A stretch of 64,000 nucleotides of DNA. Source: Parvibaculum sp963975745. GTDB taxonomy: Bacteria > Pseudomonadota > Alphaproteobacteria > Parvibaculales > Parvibaculaceae. How positions within the stretch are numbered: position 1 is the stretch's first letter; each line of letters starts with the position of its first letter. The translations under genes were made by a program, and so were the position numbers. The stretch lies in assembly GCF_963975745.1 (NCBI RefSeq), contig NZ_CAXBIB010000016.1, positions 1-64,000 on the forward strand, written 5' to 3'. The notes below the pieces were generated by a model, which searched no databases, was not told where the DNA came from, and saw only the letters and a list, made by a program, of their open reading frames with translations. This document shows positions 1 to 7,056 of this stretch, in pieces.

Positions 1-2
1 GT

Positions 3-79
3 CGGAGCGTAGCGCAGCCCGGTAGCGCACTTGTCTGGGGGACAAGGGGTCGTCGGTTCGAATCCGGCCGCTCCGACCA
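3..79 (+). tRNA. tRNA-Pro (anticodon GGG)
   Basis: Complete cloverleaf. The 7-bp acceptor stem CGGAGCG (3-9) pairs with CGCTCCG (69-75), followed by discriminator A76 and an encoded CCA (77-79). The anticodon stem CTTGT/ACAAG encloses loop CTGGGGG, giving anticodon GGG (proline). The T-loop TTCGAAT is normal. The C1-G72 pair is typical of bacterial tRNA-Pro. A second proline tRNA (TGG) lies at 52611. Confidence 0.97.
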
Positions 80-108
80 TTTATTGCCATGCTGCAAGGA
101 GTTAGCCG

Positions 109-192
109 ATGATCGACGCCGTTCTTCCGATTGTTCTCTTCATCGTCGTGATCTTCGTGCTCAACAAGGCTGTGACAGGCCGTTTCGGCTGA
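109..192 (+). CDS. 27-residue single-span membrane microprotein
   Basis: ATG at 109 is preceded by a clear Shine-Dalgarno AAGGAG (96-101). The product begins MIDAVLPIVLFIVVIFVLNK and ends AVTGRFG, so it is one hydrophobic helix with a short polar tail. It starts 30 nt after tRNA-Pro. From memory, tiny alphaproteobacterial proteins with a hydrophobic stretch then LN-x(3,4)-GR near the C-terminus are recurrent, but I know of no assigned function. It is too short for usual ORF cut-offs. Good ribosome site, ideal helix length and non-random composition support a real gene. Confidence 0.65.
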   Translation: MIDAVLPIVLFIVVIFVLNKAVTGRFG

Positions 193-201
193 TAGCCCCC
201 T

Positions 202-230
202 CTGTCACGCAACTGTCACGAAACTGTCAC
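202..230 (+). promoter_or_regulatory. Three CTGTCAC direct repeats at 11-nt spacing (Pho-box-like)
   Basis: CTGTCAC occurs at 202-208, 213-219 and 224-230, separated by GCAA and GAAA. The 7+4 layout is that of PhoB boxes (CTGTCAT-N4-CTGTCAT), with C instead of T at position 7. No phosphate gene follows: the next plus-strand gene is ctaA at 769, and DUF2842 lies between on the other strand. Function is inferred from spacing only. Confidence 0.45.
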
Positions 231-306
231 AAACGGCCCTTGCGGGCATCGCGGTGCCGCGACGGGACGCGGCGTGGGGCGGGGATAAAAATACTTATCC
301 CCGGTT

Positions 307-522
307 TCAGGCCGGGTCGGGACGGACCATCCAGACGATCAGATATTTCGCCGGGAAGGCCCAGACGACACCCGCCGTCAGATAGTAGACGAACTGCACG
401 AAGCCGCCCTCCGGCAGGTGCCCGCTGACCGCGATGGTCATCACCAGGAATGCATAGAGCGTCAGGCCGATCAACAGGACGATCGTGCCGATCAGTTTTC
501 GTGTGCGGATGCCGAGACGCAT
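307..522 (-). CDS. DUF2842 family small membrane protein
   Basis: A product of 71 residues from ATG at 522 (an upstream start at 561 would give 84). It has two hydrophobic helices, about residues 8-30 and 45-63, around a short loop, and ends WMVRPDPA. The order RTRKLIG, helix, YYLTAG, helix, WMxRPD fits the alphaproteobacterial DUF2842 family, whose biochemical role is unknown. It is divergent from ctaA, with a repeat-bearing gap between them. The internal start is preferred because the family begins right before the RTRK motif. Confidence 0.75.
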   Translation of the reverse strand: MRLGIRTRKLIGTIVLLIGLTLYAFLVMTIAVSGHLPEGGFVQFVYYLTAGVVWAFPAKYLIVWMVRPDPA

Positions 523-593
523 GGAGAACTCCGGATGGCGCTGCGCGGGATGACCAGACAATCCGAATTAGAGCATTCGGCCGGCTCTGCCTA

Positions 594-700
594 GAGTCGT
601 TCATCGTTTCACGGAACCGACGAACGACTCCAGGTTTCCGGTTTCGTCGCGTTTCCGGACGGAAAACCGGATTCCATTTTTCCTGAAAACGCTCCAGAGC
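594..700. repeat. Intergenic inverted-repeat element upstream of ctaA
   Basis: Two consecutive hairpins are visible. GAGTCGTTC (594-602) pairs perfectly with GAACGACTC (622-630). CCGGTTT (638-644) pairs with AAACCGG (664-670). The following AAAACGCTC stretch resembles the dispersed GAGCGTTTT-type intergenic repeat common in Hyphomicrobiales; that comparison is from memory. No gene is seen between 523 and 768. Confidence 0.5.
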
Positions 701-768
701 CGCGCGGCGAGCTGTCGCGGGCGATGCGGACTAGGCGAGAGGCGCCGCGCAGTCTATTTCTAGATGCC

Positions 769-1803
769 ATGAGCCTTCTGTCCCGCATCAATGCCGCCGA
801 ACGCTATCAGGCCAACCATCGCGCCATCGCGATCTGGCTGGCCTGCGTCGCCGCGCTGGTCTTCATCATGGTGGTGGTGGGCGGGTTGACGCGACTGACC
901 GAGAGCGGGCTGTCGATCACCGAATGGAAGCCCGTGACCGGCGCGCTGCCGCCGATGAGCGAGGCGCACTGGCAGAAGGAGTTCGATCTCTACCGCCAGA
1001 TCCCGCAATACCAGCTGATCAACAAGGGCATGTCGCTGGCCGAGTTCAAGACGATCTACTGGTGGGAATGGAGCCACCGCTTTCTCGGGCGGCTGATCGG
1101 ACTGGCCTTCTTCGTGCCCTTTGTCTGGTTCCTCGTCACCAGGCGCGTCGAGCGGGCGCTGCTGCCGCGGCTCATCGGGCTGTTCGTGCTGGGCGGCATG
1201 CAGGGCGTGCTCGGCTGGTGGATGGTGATGAGCGGTCTGACCGAGCGAACCGAAGTCAGCCAGTACCGGCTGGCGGCGCATCTGGGGCTGGCGACACTGA
1301 TCTATATGGCGCTGGTCTGGACGGTGCTCGATCTGATGCGCGGCAAGGCATCGCGGGCGCTCGATGGCATCGCCAAAGCGGCGCTGGCGCTTGTCGCCTT
1401 CGTCTTTCTGCAGACGATCCTCGGTGCCTTCGTGGCGGGCCTGCGTGCCGGCGCCGTCTACAATACCTGGCCGCTGATGGACGGGGCGTGGGTGCCCGAG
1501 GGGATGATGCGGCTCGCGCCGCTCTGGCACAATTTCTTCGAGAACCATCTGACCGTGCAGTTCCAACACCGGATCGCGGCCTATCTGCTGATCCTCGCCG
1601 CGGCCTGGCACTGGTTCGCGGCGCGGCGGACGCAAGCCGCGCAGGGCGCAGGGCTGCTGTTGCTCGCCATCGTGGCGCAGGCGTCGCTCGGCATCTGGAC
1701 GGTGCTCTGGGCGGTGCCGATCCCGCTCGGCGCGGCGCATCAGGCCGGTGCGCTGATCGTGCTGACTGTGGCGCTGGCGCATGCGCACCGGGTGATGCGG
1801 TAG
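769..1803 (+). CDS. ctaA: Heme A synthase (COX15/CtaA)
   Basis: An integral membrane protein of 344 residues that oxidises the C8 methyl of heme O to the formyl group of heme A for aa3-type cytochrome oxidase. The family signature VGGLTRLTESGLSITEW follows the first helix. All four heme-ligand histidine motifs are present: EWSHRF, AAHLGL, QFQHRI and GAAHQA. Eight hydrophobic segments fit the family. ATG 769 (MSLLSRIN) is chosen; an in-frame ATG at 724 would add residues atypical of the family. A diverged copy of the last 50 nt of the gene, including the stop, lies at 2550-2609. Confidence 0.95.
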   Translation: MSLLSRINAAERYQANHRAIAIWLACVAALVFIMVVVGGLTRLTESGLSITEWKPVTGALPPMSEAHWQKEFDLYRQIPQYQLINKGMSLAEFKTIYWWEWSHRFLGRLIGLAFFVPFVWFLVTRRVERALLPRLIGLFVLGGMQGVLGWWMVMSGLTERTEVSQYRLAAHLGLATLIYMALVWTVLDLMRGKASRALDGIAKAALALVAFVFLQTILGAFVAGLRAGAVYNTWPLMDGAWVPEGMMRLAPLWHNFFENHLTVQFQHRIAAYLLILAAAWHWFAARRTQAAQGAGLLLLAIVAQASLGIWTVLWAVPIPLGAAHQAGALIVLTVALAHAHRVMR

Positions 1804-1812
1804 GGAAATCGC
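1753..1812 (+). repeat. ctaA 3'-end repeat, copy 1 (within functional ctaA)
   Basis: The last codons of ctaA, its TAG (1801-1803) and about 10 nt beyond align without gaps to 2550-2609 at a constant offset of 797 nt. Roughly four fifths of positions match. Copy 1 encodes the intact C-terminus ending AHRVMR. Confidence 0.85.
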
Positions 1813-1894
1813 AGAGTAGAATGAGAGTGTGATTTTCTTTGTTCTGTCCTTTACGCTCAATGAATAGCGGACTTTCGGCTATGGAGGGATCATC

Positions 1895-2500
1895 ATGCCT
1901 GACCACAGGTTTGGACGCAGTTCATCGTGGCACAGTCTCGCCAAGATGAGGCGCGATCTTGTGCAACTCAAGGCCGCTGACGGTACCGAAAACAAGAATG
2001 CAATTATCGATGCGGCCCAAGCTGCTGCGATTGCAGGCTGGAGTGCTGTAGACCGTTTCGTGGGCTCCGAGTATTCGCCTCCCGGCACCACCAAGGAAAT
2101 TCTGAAAGAGGGATATCCGCATTTCGCGATTTGTCAGTCTATGGCAAACGAAGGCAAACACCTCCAAGTGCGCACGAGACCTGATGATGTATCTCTTGAA
2201 GCTAGCGTGAGCGCTACACATTCGGTGTCAATGCAAGAAACGTTGGGATTTGGCGAGGCGTTTTCTATTGAGATTGGACGAGGAGATGGGACTATTGAGC
2301 GACAGGAAAATGCCGGAGAGGAGCGTTCTAGAACGTCGAATTCCAAGCTTGAGCTAGCGCGAGTCAGTTCTTCCTATCGCGCAAAGATTGTGATGAAAGA
2401 CGGCAGTCGATTGCTGGCATATGATGTATTGAGCGGAATAGCCGACCAAATCGAAACTCTTCTTAGAGATACTAGTGTGCCCCAGCCAGACGATTTGTAG
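1895..2500 (+). CDS. Hypothetical protein, 201 residues, in AT-richer insert
   Basis: ATG 1895 has a good ribosome site (GGAGGG, about 9 nt upstream). The product is soluble by inspection, with no signal peptide or membrane segment, and is rich in Ser, Glu and Arg. I recognise no domain. Codon and base use differ from the neighbours: A/T-ending codons are common and the sequence is visibly AT-richer than ctaA or metY. It sits exactly between ctaA and the duplicated ctaA 3' end, which marks it as acquired DNA. It may cooperate with the next unknown gene (2702), but nothing shows what it does. Confidence 0.7.
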   Translation: MPDHRFGRSSSWHSLAKMRRDLVQLKAADGTENKNAIIDAAQAAAIAGWSAVDRFVGSEYSPPGTTKEILKEGYPHFAICQSMANEGKHLQVRTRPDDVSLEASVSATHSVSMQETLGFGEAFSIEIGRGDGTIERQENAGEERSRTSNSKLELARVSSSYRAKIVMKDGSRLLAYDVLSGIADQIETLLRDTSVPQPDDL

Positions 2501-2549
2501 GTGTCAAAAAGTGGTTTTCCGTGAGGACACGGAAGTATCAGGTCTGCGC

Positions 2550-2609
2550 CTGATCGTGCTGACGGTGGCGCTGTGGCATGGGCGCCGGATTATGCGGTAG
2601 GGGGATCAC
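2550..2609 (+). repeat. ctaA 3'-end repeat, copy 2 (orphan remnant)
   Basis: Reads in frame as LIVLTVALWHGRRIMR then TAG (2598-2600), against LIVLTVALAHAHRVMR in real ctaA. There is no gap against copy 1, and similarity runs about 10 nt past the stop. The reading frame cannot extend upstream as ctaA. It is a remnant of a ctaA allele, not a gene. Confidence 0.85.
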
Positions 2610-2701
2610 AAACGCGTATTGCTGTCCAGATAGTGCCATCGATTCCGTTGTGACGCTCTAGCGATGCGTCGATACGTGATGCTGATTCACGGGAGGGGGA
2701 A

Positions 2702-3322
2702 GTGATTGCAAAACTTCTGACGCAACCAGTTGCGGCCGTTGCTTTGTTTTTCGGCTCGGTGGGACTGTTTGTTTTTCTGCCACTCGCCACGGTCGGCTTC
2801 AAGGACGCAGCTTCTTATTTCGGCGCCCTCGTCGGTTTCGCGGCGCTTCTTGTTGGCGCAATGACAAATGCCGAACTTAACCGTAGGCGTGACGACCGGC
2901 TGCACAATCGAGACGTCCGAGCGGCTTTTAGCGCGGTACTATTTGAAGTTCAGCAAGTTGGGTTGGTAGCCGAACGAATAATAAATGCATTTGATAATCC
3001 GATTCCTCCCAGTCCCATGATTACCAATGACGACGTGCTTGAACAGCTTCTAGTTGCAATTACTGACAATGCCTTTCGTAAACACAACGATCAAATTTTT
3101 TCAGCCGCAGTGGAGCATCATGATGTGAGAGTGGATCGCATTGTTAAGTTCTATTATCAAATCGGAGGTTTTAGAGCGATTGCTAGCAAGTGGTATTTAG
3201 AGCAGGACGCAGAAGTTCGAATAGCGCTAGCTCAAGTATATCGCGGAGTGGCAAAAGCAGCCCTTACAATGTCAAAGAATGCCTCGGAAGATATCGGCTC
3301 TGCTCTAAAGACTCTTTCTTAG
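2702..3322 (+). CDS. Hypothetical membrane-anchored protein, 206 residues
   Basis: GTG 2702 lies right after a strong purine-rich Shine-Dalgarno (GGGAGGGGGAA). The N-terminus holds two hydrophobic helices, about residues 9-28 and 38-56, then a basic segment (NRRRDDR) and a soluble, mostly helical C-terminal domain of about 145 residues. No family is recognised. The gene is clearly AT-richer than the genome around it and shares this with the 1895 gene. Small proteins with two N-terminal helices and a helical cytoplasmic domain occur in accessory and defence loci, but no defence-type enzymatic motif is visible here. Confidence 0.75.
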   Translation: MIAKLLTQPVAAVALFFGSVGLFVFLPLATVGFKDAASYFGALVGFAALLVGAMTNAELNRRRDDRLHNRDVRAAFSAVLFEVQQVGLVAERIINAFDNPIPPSPMITNDDVLEQLLVAITDNAFRKHNDQIFSAAVEHHDVRVDRIVKFYYQIGGFRAIASKWYLEQDAEVRIALAQVYRGVAKAALTMSKNASEDIGSALKTLS

Positions 3323-3547
3323 ATATTTGTTCGTGATTTTTGGATGGGATTTCGATCTGCGGCTTTCGCTCGGAGCAGCATTTTATATTTTGTCTGAGTT
3401 TTCTTGCAAAAGCAGGAACAAGGAAAAGGAGCTTGTTGTCTCGACGAAAATCGGAATCCATCTGTGCCTGCGGCAAGAGGCACTGCGAGTGGGTCCCGGG
3501 GACGAGCCCCGGGATGACACCTTTGGTTTTGATTTCGTGCGGGGGCC

Positions 3548-3622
3548 TACGCTCCCCTCACCCTTCCGCCATCTGACGATGGCTCCCTCCCTCTCCCCGG
3601 AGGGGAGAGGGAAAGGGGGGTC
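3548..3622. repeat. Dispersed hairpin repeat, type A
   Basis: Layout: CCCCTCACCCTTCCG, a variable hairpin (CCATCTGACGATGG), CTCCCTCCCT, then CTCCCC-GG-AGGGGAG. The same layout with different hairpin arms occurs twice on the other side of metY (4964-5097). It lies next to the metY stop. The remaining gap (3323-3547) contains no convincing gene. Confidence 0.7.
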
Positions 3623-3630
3623 GCTTCTTC

Positions 3631-4905
3631 TTACGTTCCCAGCGCCTGGTCAAGGTCGGCGATGATGTCGGCGGGGTCTTCGAGGCCGACCGAGAGGCGG
3701 ACGACGTCGGGGCCGGCGCCGGCGGCGGTCTGCTGTTCCTCCGTCAACTGACGATGTGTCGTCGATGAGGGATGGATGATCAGGCTGCGCGTGTCGCCGA
3801 CATTGGCGAGATGGCTCAGCAGTTCGACCTTGCTGACAAGGGCGATGCCCGCCTCATAGCCGCCTTTCAGGCCGAAGGTGAAGACGGCGCCGGCGCCTTT
3901 CGGCGAATATTTCTTCATCAGCTTGTTGAAGGGGTCGCTGTCGAGGCCGGCATAGGAGACCCAGGCGACCTTCGGATGGTCCTTCAGGAACTTCGCCACC
4001 TTCAGCGCCGAGTCCGAATGGCGCTGCATGCGCAGCGGCAGGGTTTCGATGCCGGTCAGGATCATGAAGGCGTTGAAGGGCGAGATGGCGGGGCCGAGAT
4101 CGCGCAGGCCCAGCACGCGGCAGGCAATCGCAAAGGCGATGGGGCCGAAGGTCTCGGCGATCTTCAACCCGTGATAGGAGGCGCAGGGCTCGGTCATCGT
4201 CGGATATCTGCCGGACTTCACCCAGTCGAACTTGCCGCTGTCGACGATGATGCCGCCCATCGAATTGCCGTGGCCGCCAAGGAACTTCGTCGCCGAATGG
4301 ACGACGATGTCGGCGCCGTGTTCGATCGGCCGGCAGAGATAGGGCGAGGCCAGCGTGTTGTCGACGATCAGCGGTACGCCGGCGTCATGCGCGAGTTTCG
4401 CAATCGCCGCGATGTCCATCACGATGCCGCCCGGATTGGCCAGGCTTTCGATGAAGACGGCCTTTGTCTTCGGGCCGATGGCCGACTTGATCGAGGCCGG
4501 ATCGGTGCCGTCGGCCCAATCGACTTCCCAGCCGAACTTCTTGAAGGAGTGGCCGAACTGATTGATCGAGCCGCCATAGAGCTGCTTGACGGCGACGAAG
4601 CGGTCGCCGGGTTCGAGCAGGGTGTGGAAGGCCAGCATCTGCGCCGCATGGCCGGACGCGACGGCCAGCGCCGCCGTGCCGCCTTCGAGCGCGGCGACGC
4701 GCTCTTCCAGCACGGCGGTCGTCGGGTTGGTGATGCGGGTGTAGATGTTGCCGAAGGCCTGGAGGCCGAACAGCGAGGCCGCGTGATCGACATCGTCGAA
4801 GACGAAGGAGGTCGTCTGGTAGATCGGCGTGGCGCGGGCGCCGGTCGTGGGGTCGGGCTTCGCGCCGGCATGGATCGCGAGGGTGTCGAATTTGCGGTCG
4901 GTCAT
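3631..4905 (-). CDS. metY: O-acetylhomoserine sulfhydrylase (PLP-dependent)
   Basis: A cytoplasmic Cys/Met-metabolism PLP enzyme of 424 residues that makes homocysteine from O-acetylhomoserine and sulfide. The PLP lysine is K207 in VVHSATKFLGGHGN. Also visible are GNIYTRITNPT near residue 52, SGHAAQM near 84 and VDNTLASPYL near 181. The C-terminus carries the SLIIHPSSTTHRQL and VRLSVGLEDP motifs typical of this subgroup. ATG 4905 has GAGG 6-9 nt upstream; the open frame continues to 5037 only because it reads through repeats. No SAM-II-like leader could be recognised. O-succinylhomoserine sulfhydrylase is the close alternative. Confidence 0.92.
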   Translation of the reverse strand: MTDRKFDTLAIHAGAKPDPTTGARATPIYQTTSFVFDDVDHAASLFGLQAFGNIYTRITNPTTAVLEERVAALEGGTAALAVASGHAAQMLAFHTLLEPGDRFVAVKQLYGGSINQFGHSFKKFGWEVDWADGTDPASIKSAIGPKTKAVFIESLANPGGIVMDIAAIAKLAHDAGVPLIVDNTLASPYLCRPIEHGADIVVHSATKFLGGHGNSMGGIIVDSGKFDWVKSGRYPTMTEPCASYHGLKIAETFGPIAFAIACRVLGLRDLGPAISPFNAFMILTGIETLPLRMQRHSDSALKVAKFLKDHPKVAWVSYAGLDSDPFNKLMKKYSPKGAGAVFTFGLKGGYEAGIALVSKVELLSHLANVGDTRSLIIHPSSTTHRQLTEEQQTAAGAGPDVVRLSVGLEDPADIIADLDQALGT

Positions 4906-4963
4906 GTTTGCCTCGTTGGTTTTCTTTCGGTTCAAGTGGCGCTGTTCGTGGGCGCCGCCCCCC

Positions 4964-5097
4964 TCACCCTTCCGACGCCTGCGGCGTCTCCCTCCCTCTC
5001 CCCGATGGGGAGAGGGAAATTGGAGCGCGCATTTCAATCCCTCTCCCCGCAGGGGAGAGGGAGGGAGCGGGCGTCAGCCCGCGGAAGGGTGAGGGGG
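4964..5097. repeat. Inverted pair of type A hairpin repeats
   Basis: Two copies face each other. The first (4964-5024) reads CCCCCTCACCCTTCCG, hairpin ACGCCTGCGGCGT, CTCCCTCCCTCTCCCC-GAT-GGGGAGAGGG. The second (5036-5097) is inverted with hairpin CGGGCGTCAGCCCG and ends GGAAGGGTGAGGGGG. The outer modules are conserved while hairpin arms differ but still pair. They fill the metY-upstream gap. Confidence 0.8.
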
Positions 5098-5100
5098 TCT

Positions 5101-5523
5101 TCAACGCCCCAATCTCGGTATCTCGATCTTCGGGCAGCGGTTCATCACGACTTTCAGGCCGGCGGCGCGGGCGCGGGTGGCGGCTTCCTCGTTGACGACG
5201 CCGAGTTGCATCCAGATGTATTTCGCGCCGATCTCGACCGCTTCGCCGGCGACGGGGCCGGCGGCTTCGGAATTGCGGAAGACGTCGACCATGTCGATCC
5301 TTTCGGGAATGTCGGCGAGCGTCGCATAGACCTTTTCGCCGTTGAGGGTCTGGCCGGCCAGACCCGGATTGACCGGGATCACGCGATAGCCTTTTCCTTG
5401 CAGGAACTGCATCACGCCGTAGGAGTCGCGGCGCGGATTGGCGCTGGCGCCGACAAGGGCGATCAGCTTCGTCTCGCGCAGGATTTCCTCGATGTCGGCG
5501 GCTGTCGCTTCCGATGCGGGCAT
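5101..5523 (-). CDS. CoA-binding domain protein (YccU-like)
   Basis: A single Rossmann-type CoA-binding domain of 140 residues. The N-terminus has IALVGASANPRRDSYGVMQF, the nucleotide-binding turn. VIPVNPG is the second strand, and the C-terminus has KYIWMQLGVVNEEA then GLKVVMNRCPKIE. The family binds CoA or acyl-CoA and its cellular role is unsettled. The start ATG overlaps the stop of the upstream crotonase-like gene by 1 nt, so the two are almost certainly co-translated. This suggests handling of the same acyl-CoA species, which is inference. Confidence 0.9.
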   Translation of the reverse strand: MPASEATAADIEEILRETKLIALVGASANPRRDSYGVMQFLQGKGYRVIPVNPGLAGQTLNGEKVYATLADIPERIDMVDVFRNSEAAGPVAGEAVEIGAKYIWMQLGVVNEEAATRARAAGLKVVMNRCPKIEIPRLGR

Positions 5524-6338
5524 CAGCGGTCTTCCCATTTCGGCTCGCGTTTTTCGATGAAGGCGCCGATACCTTCCTCGGCGTCGCGGGCGAGCATGTT
5601 TTTCACCATCACTTCGCTGGCATAGTCGTAGGCTTCGGCCAGCGGCTTTTCGAGCTGCTCGTAGAAGGCGCGCTTGCCGATCGAGACGGTATGCGCCGAT
5701 TTCGAGGCGATGGTTTCGGCGAAACGGGCGACGGCGGCATCGAGTTCGGCGGCCGGCACGGCGCGGTTGACGAGGCCGATCTCGACGGCGCGGGCGGCCG
5801 AAATCATTTCGCCGGTCAGCAGCATTTCCATCGCCTGCTTGCGCGCGACGTTGCGCGAGAGCGCGACCATCGGCGTCGAACAGAAGAGACCGATATTGAC
5901 GCCGGGCGTTGCGAATTTCGCCTCGTCCGCGGCGACGGCGAGGTCGCAGCTGGCGACAAGCTGACAGCCGGCGGCCGTGGCGATGCCGTGGACACGGGCG
6001 ATGACCGGTTTCGGGCAATGGACGATCGCCTGCATCAAGGCGCTGCACTGGCGCATCGTCGCTTCGTAGAAGGCGCGGCCGCGATCGGCTTCGGCGCGGG
6101 CGGCCGTCAGTTCCTTCAGGTCGTGGCCGGCGCAGAAGCCGGGACCGGCGCCTGTCAGCACCACGGCGCGCACGGCACGGTCTTCGGCGATATGCGCGAA
6201 TTCGGCCTGCAGCGCGTCCATCAGGTCGCGCGACAGGGCGTTGCGCTGCGCCGGGCGGTTCATCGTCAGGCGGGCGATGCCGCCTGCGTCCTCGCGGAGG
6301 AGGAGGGGCTCGGCGGCCTTTGCGGCGGGCTGGCTCAT
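5523..6338 (-). CDS. Crotonase-fold protein, ECHDC3-like, lacking the usual catalytic glutamates
   Basis: A 271-residue enoyl-CoA hydratase/isomerase-fold protein. The oxyanion-hole motifs are present (AGHDLKEL; HGIATAAGCQLVASCDL). At the position of the first catalytic Glu of crotonase (GGCE) it has GCQ, and the second (PEI) is replaced by PGV. This matches the ECHDC3-like branch, whose activity is poorly defined. Start ATG 6338 gives MSQPAAKAAEP; the frame runs upstream to 6575, but that would overlap the divergent toxin gene. Calling it a hydratase would overstate the evidence; a non-hydratase acyl-CoA role is as likely. Confidence 0.85.
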   Translation of the reverse strand: MSQPAAKAAEPLLLREDAGGIARLTMNRPAQRNALSRDLMDALQAEFAHIAEDRAVRAVVLTGAGPGFCAGHDLKELTAARAEADRGRAFYEATMRQCSALMQAIVHCPKPVIARVHGIATAAGCQLVASCDLAVAADEAKFATPGVNIGLFCSTPMVALSRNVARKQAMEMLLTGEMISAARAVEIGLVNRAVPAAELDAAVARFAETIASKSAHTVSIGKRAFYEQLEKPLAEAYDYASEVMVKNMLARDAEEGIGAFIEKREPKWEDR

Positions 6339-6400
6339 GGTGGCGTCTCCCTGTGTTTCTTGCGGGGGAGCATAGCGGGGGCGGCGCCTGTTGCACATAC

Positions 6401-6416
6401 ATAGCGTATATGCTAT
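6401..6416. promoter_or_regulatory. Inverted repeat ATAGC-N6-GCTAT, probable toxin-antitoxin operator
   Basis: ATAGC (6401-6405) and GCTAT (6412-6416) flank GTATAT, ending 12 nt before the toxin start codon. The TATATGCTATAT stretch could also supply a -10 element. Autoregulation by the XRE-type antitoxin is typical of such pairs. Operator function is inferred from position and symmetry. Confidence 0.5.
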
Positions 6417-6428
6417 ATAACAAACCAG

Positions 6429-6752
6429 ATGACATGGAAGGTCGAAGTTCTCAATGAGACGGTCGCGGCCGAGATCGATGCCTTGCCGCTGCAGGTTCGG
6501 GCGTCGCTGACGCGCATTGTCGAACGCATCGCGCTTGTCGGTCTGGAGCGGATGCGCGAACCGCATGTCAAACACCTGCGCGGCAAGATATGGGAAATCC
6601 GCGCGAGCGGCGGCGAGGGCATCGGCCGGGCGCTTTACGTGACCGCCAAAGGCAAGCGCGTCGTTATCGTGCTTGCCTTCACCAAAAAGACGCAGAAGAC
6701 GCCAGCGCGGCTTGTCGACCTGGCGGAAGAGCGAGCGAAGGATGTGCGATGA
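6429..6752 (+). CDS. RelE/HigB-like (Gp49 family) toxin
   Basis: A small basic protein of 107 residues with the Gp49/HigB layout. The core has VKHLRGKIWEIRAS, GIGRALYVTAKGKRVVIVLAFTKKTQKTP and a C-terminal helix ARLVDLAEERAKD. Family members are ribosome-associated mRNA endonucleases that need a downstream antitoxin. The stop overlaps the antitoxin start by 4 nt (ATGA), and an inverted repeat lies just upstream. The toxin-first order is that of HigBA-type modules. Divergent from the crotonase gene. Confidence 0.88.
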   Translation: MTWKVEVLNETVAAEIDALPLQVRASLTRIVERIALVGLERMREPHVKHLRGKIWEIRASGGEGIGRALYVTAKGKRVVIVLAFTKKTQKTPARLVDLAEERAKDVR

Positions 6753-7054
6753 GTAACAAGACCAAGACGACCAAGACCATTCCGTTCGGGCGTCTTTCGG
6801 CCGAGTGGAAAAAGGATCCCGCGTTTCGGGCAGAGTATGAACGGCTTGGCCCGGTGATGGAGCTTGCCTTCAGGCTGGCCGAATTCCGACACAAGACAGG
6901 ACTGACGCAAGCCGAAGTGGCAAAGCGGATGAAGACGACACAATCGGCGATTGCGCGACTCGAAAGCGGCAAGGTCGATCCCGGCCTGAAAACGCTGGCG
7001 GCGTATGCCGAGGCTGTGGGCGCGCGGCTCAAGGTCGATCTGGTGGCAAGCTAA
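6749..7054 (+). CDS. XRE-family antitoxin (helix-turn-helix)
   Basis: The product has 101 residues. A helix-turn-helix of the Cro/CI type spans about residues 40-90: FRHKTGLTQAEVAKRMKTTQSAIARLESG is contiguous and canonical, with DPGLKTLAAYAEAVGARL completing the domain. The first 35 residues (SAEWKKDPAFRAEYERL) probably contact the toxin. Expected to neutralise the upstream toxin and repress the operon through the inverted repeat at 6401-6416. The ATG overlaps the toxin stop (ATGA). Confidence 0.9.
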   Translation: MSNKTKTTKTIPFGRLSAEWKKDPAFRAEYERLGPVMELAFRLAEFRHKTGLTQAEVAKRMKTTQSAIARLESGKVDPGLKTLAAYAEAVGARLKVDLVAS

Positions 7055-7056
7055 AT

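Noticed and set aside
1..3400. Integrative element inserted at tRNA-Pro
   Set aside because: No integrase and no repeated tRNA 3' end downstream; the foreign segment begins only after ctaA.
4906..5100. SAM-II-type riboswitch expected upstream of metY in some alphaproteobacteria
   Set aside because: The interval is filled by two inverted hairpin repeats; no SAM-II consensus or pseudoknot pattern could be recognised.
3772..5625. 617-codon open frame on the plus strand opposite metY
   Set aside because: It is a GC-rich antisense shadow; the product is low complexity, and the minus strand carries metY and CoA-binding genes with intact motifs.
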